Position numbers and translations under genes: made by a program
The notes under the pieces: generated by a model
Told to the model about the DNA's origin: nothing
Database searches by the model: none
What the model saw: the letters and a program-made list of their open reading frames with translations, nothing else
DNA from: Chloroflexota bacterium
GTDB taxonomy: Bacteria; Chloroflexota; Limnocylindria; QHBO01
Assembly (NCBI GenBank): GCA_013694645.1
Contig: JACDBZ010000076.1
Span: 1-5,001, forward strand
Direction of reading: 5' to 3'
Length of the DNA stretch: 5,001 bases
Shown here: positions 1 through 5,001 of the stretch, in pieces
Layout: each line of letters opens with the position of its first letter
How positions within the stretch are numbered: position 1 is the stretch's first letter

Positions 1-384
1 CGCTTCATGGAAGATCTGGGCCGCGTCTACCTGTCCACCCCGGCACTCTGGTTTGCCGACCACGACGCTTCCGGCTTCGCCTGGATCGATGCGTCCGACG
101 TCGAGGCATCGGTCTACTCCTGGGTCCGGCGCGGCGGGTCTGACGTGGCCGTGGTCGTGCTCAACCTGACGCCGGTCCCGCGCCACGGCTACCGACTCGG
201 TCTACCGCTGGCGGGCCGATGGGTCGAGTCGCTCAACTCGGACTCGGAGCACTACGGCGGCTCCAATCTCGGCAACCTGGGCGGTGTCATCGCCTCCGAC
301 GAGCCATGGCACGGGCAGCCTGCCTCCGCCCTGCTCACGCTGCCGCCACTGAGCGGCCTCATCCTGCGTCCCCACGTGGGCTGA
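1..384 (+). CDS. glgB: 1,4-alpha-glucan branching enzyme, C-terminal part (5' end outside window)
   Basis: GlgB cuts alpha-1,4 glucan chains and re-attaches the piece through an alpha-1,6 bond, creating glycogen branch points in the cytoplasm. Only the last 127 residues are visible, read in frame from base 1 to a TGA at 382-384. They correspond to the end of the catalytic barrel and the C-terminal beta-sandwich domain of GH13 branching enzymes. Diagnostic stretches in the fragment are ALWFADHD..GFAWID (about residues 15-30), LNLTPVPRHGYRLG (about 54-67), YGGSNLGN (about 85-92) and TLPPLSGLIL (about 113-122). They match the well-known end of E. coli GlgB (NFTPVPRH.YR, HGSNAGN, LTLPPLA). The catalytic Asp/Glu/Asp residues lie upstream and cannot be checked. 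An ATG at base 7 is an internal methionine, not the start. The gene converges on malQ and ends in a 10-bp palindrome, CCCACGTGGG (371-380), just before the stop. Confidence in the family is high. Confidence 0.95.
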   Translation, partial: RFMEDLGRVYLSTPALWFADHDASGFAWIDASDVEASVYSWVRRGGSDVAVVVLNLTPVPRHGYRLGLPLAGRWVESLNSDSEHYGGSNLGNLGGVIASDEPWHGQPASALLTLPPLSGLILRPHVG

Positions 385-403
385 CCGGCCGGCGGCGCCC
401 TGC

Positions 404-428
404 GGTGCACCGGGTGCACCGGGTGCAC
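404..428. repeat. 9-bp tandem repeat of a palindromic core (GGTGCACC), about 2.8 copies
   Basis: Bases 404-428 repeat with an exact period of 9 (unit GGTGCACCG), giving three evenly spaced GTGCAC hexamers. Each GGTGCACC core is its own reverse complement, so the tract is both a direct repeat and a series of palindromes. It starts 20 bases after the glgB stop in the gap between converging genes. It could be replication slippage in non-coding DNA, part of a transcript 3' structure, or a protein-binding array. The sequence alone does not decide between these. Confidence 0.85.
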
Positions 429-560
429 GTATCTACGACGATGCGGCGGGCACACGATCCGAATGTGCGTCCGGCGCACATGACGGCCAGCCTGTGACGG
501 CCGCAACGTGCCCAGCCTGCAGCTATCGCCCGGGCCCCGACAAAGTTCGCAGATACGTGC
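425..560. repeat. 10-bp inverted repeat bracketing the middle of the convergent gap
   Basis: GCACGTATCT at 425-434 is the exact reverse complement of AGATACGTGC at 551-560, with 116 bases between the arms. One further outward G-T wobble and a G-C pair (424/561 and 423/562) would extend the pairing in RNA. The left arm overlaps the end of the 9-bp tandem repeat and the right arm overlaps the hairpin at 555-573. The span encloses the hairpin at 463-481. I see no convincing target-site duplication or coding content, so a miniature transposable element is possible but unproven. A long-range RNA pairing or chance in GC-rich DNA are alternatives. Confidence 0.45.
463..481 (+). terminator. Hairpin downstream of glgB, candidate terminator
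   Basis: ATGTGCG (463-469) pairs perfectly with CGCACAT (475-481) across a 5-base loop TCCGG. The hairpin starts 79 bases past the glgB stop. No T-run follows on either strand, so it is not a classical intrinsic terminator. In GC-rich bacteria, hairpins without a U-tract are common at gene ends and may pause polymerase or protect the 3' end. The terminator role is inferred from position. Confidence 0.35.
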
Positions 561-592
561 GCGGGACGCACGTCGCGGCATCACGTGCCGCG
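555..592 (-). terminator. Two abutting hairpins downstream of malQ, candidate terminator
   Basis: Two perfect 7-bp stems with 5-base loops lie back to back with no base between them. One is ACGTGCG (555-561) with CGCACGT (567-573), loop CGGGA. The other is CGCGGCA (574-580) with TGCCGCG (586-592), loop TCACG. Reading in the malQ direction, the first stem begins 17 bases past the malQ stop codon, a usual terminator distance. Beyond the second hairpin on that strand there is only a weak T-containing patch (CTTTGT) about 9 bases on. Position and structure make this the best candidate for ending the treY-malQ transcript, but the missing U-tract leaves this uncertain. Confidence 0.45.
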
Positions 593-609
593 CAGGATGG
601 GCGCCCGCC

Positions 610-2418
610 CTAGCGGCCCAGCGCGCGCACAACGGTCTGAACGCCGGGATCGGCGCCGAGCGCCTCGATTGGAACCGGCAGCGCGAGCGACCAGTTGTCA
701 CGCTGTGGCGCCATCGTCCCCGGCATGTTCGGCCGCTCGGTGACATGCAACGCATCCTCGAGCGTCGCCGCGACCAGCATGGATGGCGACGCGGCGACCC
801 GCTCGTGCAGGGGCACGACCACGTCCGCCAGCGACGCGCCGGGGCCGATCCCGGCTGCGCGCGCCAGTCGCGAGCGCAGGAGCGCGAGCGCATGTGCATC
901 GGGCACCAGGCCGCATGCCGCCTGGTCGTCCAGGTCCGCACCGCTCCAGATGCCGGCGACCGTGGGCAGGTCGTGGGTCGTCACCCCCGCGAAGGACTGT
1001 GCTGGGTAGCGCGCGGGTTGGACGCGCTCGAACAGCGCGAGCCGCGTCGAGAGCAGGCGCCGCCGTCGCAGCTCATTACGGACGCCTGACGAAACGGTCC
1101 CGAGATCCTCGCCGATGACGATCGCGCGGGCGCGATGGGACTCGAGCGCCACGATCTCCAGAAGCTCATCGGTATGTGAACGCACGTATGCACCGCGCGA
1201 GGGATCCTGGCCGGCGGGAATCCACCAGAGCCTGAAGAGCCCGAGAACGTGATCGATCCGCAGACCCCCTGCGTATCGCAGTTGCGCGTGAATGGTCTCG
1301 ATGAATGGCCGATATGCCGCCTGCCGCAGCCGATGCGGAATGAAGGGCGGCAGACCCCAGTTCTGGCCCGCGGCGTTGAACCGATCGGGCGGGGCCCCGA
1401 CCGAGACGTCGAGGGCGAGCTGCGCCTGCCAATCCCATGCGTCGAAGCCACCCGGGTCGACCCCGACCGGCATGTCGGCGACGCGCATGAGCGGTGCCGA
1501 TGCGTCGGCCAGCTGCCGATCGAAGCACCACTGCACCCACGCATGGAAGGCGACCCGATCCGTATGCTCGGCGGCCACACGCGCGACCGCCGGTCCTCGG
1601 GGGTCGCGGAACGGTTCGGGCCACGCATGCCAGCCTGCGCCGAGCCGTTCGGTCAGGACCACGAACGTGGACCAGCGCTCGAGCGCGATCCCACGCTCGG
1701 CGCGCCACCTCTCGAACGCCGAGCGATCGCGGGTGGTCGCCCAGATGCGTTCGAGCGCGTCCAGCTTCAGCGCAGCCAGGCTGGCCCGGTCGATCAGGCG
1801 CTCCTGGTTCAGGGCGCGGCCCGCAGTGGCAAGCTCGGCCAGCGCGGTGCCGATGCGCTCGGCCCCGGGGACCTGTTCGATACGGATGTGCAGCGGGTTG
1901 CCGAAGCGTCGCGTGCTCGGGTAGTACGGGCTCGGCTCCGGCTCCGGGCCTGGATTCGGTGCTCCCAGCGGCCCAACAGCCAGGAACCCGGCGCCGGCCG
2001 ACACCGACCATTCGGCGAGCTCCCGGAGATCCTCCAGGTCGCCGATTCCCCAGCTGTCGCTCGAGCGCGTGGCGGCCAGCTGGATCGCCCAGCCCCAGGC
2101 ACGCATGCCGGCCGAAAGGTGGCATCGGCCCGGACCCGTGATGAGGAGCTGCTCGGTTCCATCGTCCCGCAGGAGACGGTGGTAGCCGTACGGTGCGTCG
2201 GGCGGCATCGACTCCGCGCGACCCAGGTTCGAGCCGTCCTCGAGCGCGAGCTCACCTGGCGCCGATAGGGGTGCGCCGCGTCGAACGACCGCAACGGCGG
2301 CGGGACGCTCCTCATGGAGGCCCATCGATGCCACCACGGCGGCACGGACACCGGGCGGGATCGCCTGCTGCCTGCCGAAGGCATCCGTATACGCATCGTC
2401 CACGAGGCGTTCGCTCAT
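610..2418 (-). CDS. malQ: 4-alpha-glucanotransferase (amylomaltase, disproportionating enzyme), GH77
   Basis: MalQ transfers glucan segments between linear maltooligosaccharides, releasing glucose or short chains and building longer acceptors. The 602-residue protein has a short N-terminal region (about 1-95), then the GH77 barrel. Landmarks include WGIGDLEDL (about 123-131), SPYYPSTRRFGNPL (about 163-176) and GQNWGLPPF (about 351-359). GLRIDHVLGLFR holds the expected nucleophile Asp389, GEDLG the acid/base Glu437, and THDLPT the stabilising Asp483. Near the C-terminus ERPNMPGT and NWSLALP are typical of the family. All three catalytic residues are present. The start is set at ATG 2418 because MSERLVDDAYTDAFGRQ aligns with the usual MalQ N-terminus (YGV..AY.DAFGR). 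The open frame continues upstream to 2580, but that part overlaps treY and looks like noise. No clear Shine-Dalgarno precedes ATG 2418, consistent with coupling to treY 16 bases upstream. It is shorter than the roughly 690-residue E. coli type. In this context it supplies TreY with longer chains. Confidence 0.95.
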   Translation of the reverse strand: MSERLVDDAYTDAFGRQQAIPPGVRAAVVASMGLHEERPAAVAVVRRGAPLSAPGELALEDGSNLGRAESMPPDAPYGYHRLLRDDGTEQLLITGPGRCHLSAGMRAWGWAIQLAATRSSDSWGIGDLEDLRELAEWSVSAGAGFLAVGPLGAPNPGPEPEPSPYYPSTRRFGNPLHIRIEQVPGAERIGTALAELATAGRALNQERLIDRASLAALKLDALERIWATTRDRSAFERWRAERGIALERWSTFVVLTERLGAGWHAWPEPFRDPRGPAVARVAAEHTDRVAFHAWVQWCFDRQLADASAPLMRVADMPVGVDPGGFDAWDWQAQLALDVSVGAPPDRFNAAGQNWGLPPFIPHRLRQAAYRPFIETIHAQLRYAGGLRIDHVLGLFRLWWIPAGQDPSRGAYVRSHTDELLEIVALESHRARAIVIGEDLGTVSSGVRNELRRRRLLSTRLALFERVQPARYPAQSFAGVTTHDLPTVAGIWSGADLDDQAACGLVPDAHALALLRSRLARAAGIGPGASLADVVVPLHERVAASPSMLVAATLEDALHVTERPNMPGTMAPQRDNWSLALPVPIEALGADPGVQTVVRALGR

Positions 2419-2438
2419 GCGCTGCGCCGTGAGCTCAT
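2415..2438 (-). other. 7-codon mini-ORF (MSSRRSA) bridging the treY stop and malQ start
   Basis: On the minus strand an ATG at 2438-2436 overlaps the treY TGA (2437-2435) as ATGA. Its frame runs seven codons to a TGA at 2417-2415, which overlaps the malQ ATG (2418-2416) as a second ATGA. The octamer GCATGAGC occurs at both junctions, 20 bases apart. A ribosome ending treY could reinitiate here, stop, and reinitiate on malQ. The peptide itself is unlikely to matter. It may be a true coupling relay, a leftover of an older malQ start lost by a 1-base indel, or chance. The overlaps are read directly; the function is inferred. Confidence 0.35.
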
Positions 2439-4960
2439 GCCGGGCGTTCCAGGATGGCGACCGGGAACTCGCGGAGCAGCTCATGGACGAGGGTCGTCCC
2501 GGTGTGAACGCGTCCGTCCAGGCCAACCCAGCGCCCCGGCGGAAGCTGAACGGCGGTATCAGACCATCCGAGACGCGCAACGCGACGCACGAGGCGCGGC
2601 ACCACGGTGGCTACGGTACCGCCGCGTGTATAGCCGACCACCGCGTCGGCGGCTTCGCCACGGAACGAGAGGGCTCGATAGATCCCCTCACGGCCGAATG
2701 CCTCCGGCCGCCGCGTCCTGATCTGCAATGCTCGCTGAATCAGCCACAGCTTCGGGACTCCCTCGTCGCGCCGTTGCCACGCCTCGCCCGCATCGAGCGA
2801 GGAGATCTCGACCAGCAAGCGCCGACGCAGGTCGTAGTCCACGGGGCGTCGGTTGTCCGGGTCCACCAGGGAGAGGTCCCAAAGTTCGCAGCCCTGGTAG
2901 AGGTCGGGCACGCCGGGGGCGGTCAGTTGGAGCGCCACCTGTGAGAGTGCGGCGCGGCGACCCGGGTCGAGCAGTGGCTCGACGGTCGCTGCCACCGCCG
3001 CCACGAAGGCGCGGTCGGCCAGGCACCCGTGCACGAAGTCGGCGAGCGCCCCATCGTACGCTGCGTTCGGGGCGATCCATGACGTTCGCAGCTTCGCCTC
3101 CCGGCTCGCCTTGGCGACATGGGCGGCGGCACGTTCCACGTCGATCGGCCAGGCGCCGACAACGATCTGGAAGAAGAGGTAGGCATCCGCCGCCGTCGGG
3201 CCTCCTGGTCGCGCAGCGTGCTGCACGGCGGCCGCCGTCATTCGACCAACCGCGTCGCGCCAGTCGTCGACATCCTCGGTGATCAGAGCGAGTCGTGCGC
3301 GAACGTCCGCGCTGCGCTTCGTGTCGTGCGTCGAGAGCGCCAGCATGGCGAGCGGCCAGTGATCCTGGGCCAGCTCCATCGCACGGTGGAACCCCTCCAC
3401 TCGCGTACCGAAGCGCCCCGGATCGCCGCCAACCTCGTTGAGAGCCGTGAGCCGGTGGTGGCGGTAGAAGGCGGTGTCCTCCACCCCCTTCGCCATCGCC
3501 GCCGGGGTGAGCTGCTGGAAGTTCATCGCCAGCTCCGCGGCGAGCGAACCCTGGACCTCCCGGCGCAGGATGCGGCCAAGAAATCTGAAAAGCTCCGGGT
3601 CGAGATCCGGGCGTCGCTCGACGGCCACGGCAATCGCGTCGCCGATGAGGCCAGCGTCTCGATCGCTGACCTTTGCCTCACCAGCCCGCACGTACGTCCG
3701 ATAGACCGCGAGGGCGGCGGCCACCTCGCGCAGCGCATGGTGCAGCTCGTGGCGCGTGAAGTCGCGGTAGCGACGGTTTGCCTCGCACACCGCGACGAAC
3801 ATGGCGGTGAGTCGATTCACGTCACTGCCCAGGAGTGTTGCCAGCACCTCGCGACGAGCGGCGGCGACGACCGTCTCCCAGGCCGGGCCGACGTCGGCCA
3901 CCTCGGCCCACATCGCACTCATTCCCGATTCTCCGGCCGGATCGATTTGGAGACCGGTGGCAAGATTGGCGAAGCGGTACCCGGTGGTTCCGTCGATCGG
4001 CCAATCCGTCGGAAGCGCCTCGTCCGGGTCGAGGATCTTCTCGGCGACGATCCACGCGTCCGGCGCCGCCGCGCGCAGCTGGGTGAAGTAGGCGGCCGGG
4101 TCGCGCAGGCCGTCAGGGTGATCGACCCGCAGGCCGTCGACCCGTCCCTCCGCGACCCAGCCCAGGATGAGCGCGTGGGTATCGCGGAAGGCGTCCTCGT
4201 CCTCCATTCGCAGACCGATCAGGTCGTCGATATCGAAGAACCGCCGGTAGCCGAGGTCGCGGGACGCCGAGCGCCAGAAAGCAAGCCGCCAGTGCTGGAC
4301 CGCCAAGACCTCGTCGAGCAGCTCGGGATCGGCGTTCAGCTCCGCAACCGCGGCGTCGAGCGCGGTGCCTTCGCCTGCGGCGGTCCTGATCCGCTCCACC
4401 GTCTGCGGGTCGAGCGGGAAGCGGCGTTCGCCGTGCGTGATCACGAGGCGCGCGCCATCGCGCGCCAGCTGGATTTCGCCCGCCTCCAGGACCCGGCCGT
4501 AGTGGTCCGGCAGCACCGGCAGCAGAATGACGTTGCGCAGCCGGCTCTCGGGCGGGTCCCAGTCAACGTCGAAGTAGGACGCGTACCGGCTCAGGCGCCC
4601 ATGCTCAAGAACGTCCCACCACCATCGGTTCCGTTCATCGGAGATGGCCATGTGGTTCGGCACGATGTCGAGCACCAGGCCCATGCCGCGCGCGCGGAGC
4701 GCATCGATCAGGCGGTCGAATGCTTCCACGCCGCCGAGCTCATCGCTGACCCGGCTGTGATCGACCACGTCATAGCCGTGCATCGAACCGCGCGCCGCCT
4801 GCAGGACGGGCGAAGTGTAGAGGTGGCTAACACCGAGGTCGGCCAGGTACGGCACGATCGCGGCGGCATCGTCGAGCGTGAACGCGGCGTGCAGCTGGAC
4901 CCGATAGGTCGCACGCGGCACGTTCGATCTGCGGTTGTCCTTGGGCGGGTCAGGGGTCAT
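2435..4960 (-). CDS. treY: Maltooligosyl trehalose synthase, GH13 (TreY)
   Basis: TreY is a cytoplasmic isomerase that turns the reducing-end alpha-1,4 bond of a maltooligosaccharide into an alpha,alpha-1,1 bond, giving maltooligosyl trehalose for TreZ to cleave. The 841-residue product opens with the family signature PRATYRVQLHAAFT (about 15-28) and LGVSHLYTSPVLQA (about 42-55), then HGYDVVDHSR (61-70). The GH13 regions follow in order: DIVPNH (98-103), GLRVDHPDG with nucleophile Asp280, WIVAEKIL with acid/base Glu307, and STHDTKRS with Asp546. Other TreY-specific blocks are EDTAFYRHHRLTALNEVGGDP split across about 494-514, and PGVPDLYQGCELWDLSLVD (about 682-700). All catalytic residues are intact and no frameshift is seen. 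An in-frame TGA at 4969-4967 bounds the frame, so the first possible start is ATG 4960; a GTG at 4921 (Val14), just before PRATYR, is an alternative. No good Shine-Dalgarno sits at normal distance from either. It lies 16 bases before malQ and 6 bases after a probable upstream stop, so it is an operon member. Length is within the broad range of bacterial TreY. Confidence 0.96.
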   Translation of the reverse strand: MTPDPPKDNRRSNVPRATYRVQLHAAFTLDDAAAIVPYLADLGVSHLYTSPVLQAARGSMHGYDVVDHSRVSDELGGVEAFDRLIDALRARGMGLVLDIVPNHMAISDERNRWWWDVLEHGRLSRYASYFDVDWDPPESRLRNVILLPVLPDHYGRVLEAGEIQLARDGARLVITHGERRFPLDPQTVERIRTAAGEGTALDAAVAELNADPELLDEVLAVQHWRLAFWRSASRDLGYRRFFDIDDLIGLRMEDEDAFRDTHALILGWVAEGRVDGLRVDHPDGLRDPAAYFTQLRAAAPDAWIVAEKILDPDEALPTDWPIDGTTGYRFANLATGLQIDPAGESGMSAMWAEVADVGPAWETVVAAARREVLATLLGSDVNRLTAMFVAVCEANRRYRDFTRHELHHALREVAAALAVYRTYVRAGEAKVSDRDAGLIGDAIAVAVERRPDLDPELFRFLGRILRREVQGSLAAELAMNFQQLTPAAMAKGVEDTAFYRHHRLTALNEVGGDPGRFGTRVEGFHRAMELAQDHWPLAMLALSTHDTKRSADVRARLALITEDVDDWRDAVGRMTAAAVQHAARPGGPTAADAYLFFQIVVGAWPIDVERAAAHVAKASREAKLRTSWIAPNAAYDGALADFVHGCLADRAFVAAVAATVEPLLDPGRRAALSQVALQLTAPGVPDLYQGCELWDLSLVDPDNRRPVDYDLRRRLLVEISSLDAGEAWQRRDEGVPKLWLIQRALQIRTRRPEAFGREGIYRALSFRGEAADAVVGYTRGGTVATVVPRLVRRVARLGWSDTAVQLPPGRWVGLDGRVHTGTTLVHELLREFPVAILERPA

Positions 4961-4966
4961 GGGTGC

Positions 4967-5001
4967 TCACATTGTCGCTGGCCTCCGCACGAGGTGAGGC
5001 A
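4967..5001 (-). CDS. Probable C-terminal end of an upstream operon gene (identity unknown)
   Basis: On the minus strand the bases before treY read through without a stop as PHLVRRPATM, then TGA at 4969-4967, six bases ahead of the treY ATG and in the same frame. Such tight spacing is what one expects of a preceding operon gene. Eleven codons are too few to identify it. By analogy with trehalose clusters in other bacteria, glgX/treX (debranching enzyme) or treZ would be natural candidates, but nothing visible proves either. The alternative is that this is an untranslated leader and the frame is open by chance. Confidence 0.35.
   Translation of the reverse strand, partial: PHLVRRPATM
4982..4986 (-). 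promoter_or_regulatory. GGAGG Shine-Dalgarno-like site upstream of treY
   Basis: The minus strand carries GGAGG at 4986-4982. It is 9 bases before an ATG (4972-4970) that is immediately followed by TGA, and 21 bases before the treY ATG at 4960. The spacing is ideal for the ATG-stop pair and too long for treY by the usual rule. It may recruit ribosomes that then restart at treY, or it may simply be codons of the upstream gene. Confidence 0.3.

Noticed and set aside
371..380. Perfect 10-bp palindrome CCCACGTGGG at the end of glgB
   Set aside because: It encodes the last residues of the protein and has no loop for an RNA hairpin. A binding-site role is possible but a single copy in coding sequence gives no support.
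481..502. Direct repeat TGACGGCC at 481-488 and 495-502
   Set aside because: An 8-bp repeat at 14-base spacing is weak evidence in GC-rich DNA and no further copies or structure accompany it.
599..606. Palindrome GGGCGCCC just past the malQ stop
   Set aside because: Short, loop-less and all G/C; expected by chance at this base composition.
385..609. Possible CRISPR array or tRNA in the gap
   Set aside because: The repeats are too short and not spacer-separated, and no cloverleaf or T-loop motif is visible.
252..941. Minus-strand open frame of 229 codons crossing the convergent gap, and the plus-strand frame 508-1089
   Set aside because: Both are Arg/Cys/His- or Arg/Pro-rich, overlap the real glgB and/or malQ coding frames, and lack recognisable motifs. 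They are shadow frames.
1249..2268. Long plus-strand open frame (339 codons) antisense to malQ
   Set aside because: It is Arg/Gly/Pro-rich, resembles no family I recognise, and is explained by scarce stop codons in GC-rich DNA opposite a clearly conserved gene.
2419..2580. 54-codon in-frame upstream extension of malQ overlapping the end of treY
   Set aside because: The extension lies inside conserved-frame treY coding sequence, has low-complexity Ser/Arg-rich composition, and the known MalQ N-terminal pattern begins right at the ATG at 2418.

Overview
The window is a strongly GC-rich, densely coded stretch of bacterial chromosome carrying alpha-glucan (glycogen, maltooligosaccharide and trehalose) metabolism genes. 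Base composition and protein style fit a high-GC Actinobacteria- or Chloroflexota-like bacterium. This is an impression from codon and protein texture; no rRNA or other taxonomic marker is present, so the phylum is open.

Layout, left to right: positions 1-384 (+) hold the last 127 codons of a glycogen branching enzyme (glgB) that begins outside the window. Positions 385-609 are a 225-base gap between converging genes. It has no convincing gene but is rich in short palindromes: a 9-bp tandem repeat, three 19-nt hairpins with a 7-bp stem and 5-nt loop, and a 10-bp inverted repeat. Positions 610-2418 (-) encode a GH77 4-alpha-glucanotransferase (malQ). Positions 2435-4960 (-) encode a GH13 maltooligosyl trehalose synthase (treY). 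The last 35 bases (4967-5001, -) are probably the end of another gene of the same operon.

treY and malQ are transcribed right to left and tightly packed. Only 16 bases separate the treY stop from the malQ start, and a 7-codon mini-ORF spans this junction with an ATGA overlap at each end, which suggests translational coupling. Functionally, TreY isomerises the reducing-end linkage of linear maltooligosaccharides to give maltooligosyl trehalose, which TreZ (not in the window) would cleave to trehalose. MalQ redistributes glucose units so that short chains become long enough for TreY. GlgB makes the branched glucan that is the ultimate source of these chains. The cluster therefore links glycogen turnover to trehalose synthesis.

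I see no mobile element, CRISPR array, defence gene or tRNA/rRNA, and no sign of a new multi-gene system. The least ordinary features are the hairpin-rich convergent gap and the arrangement of the treY-malQ junction.
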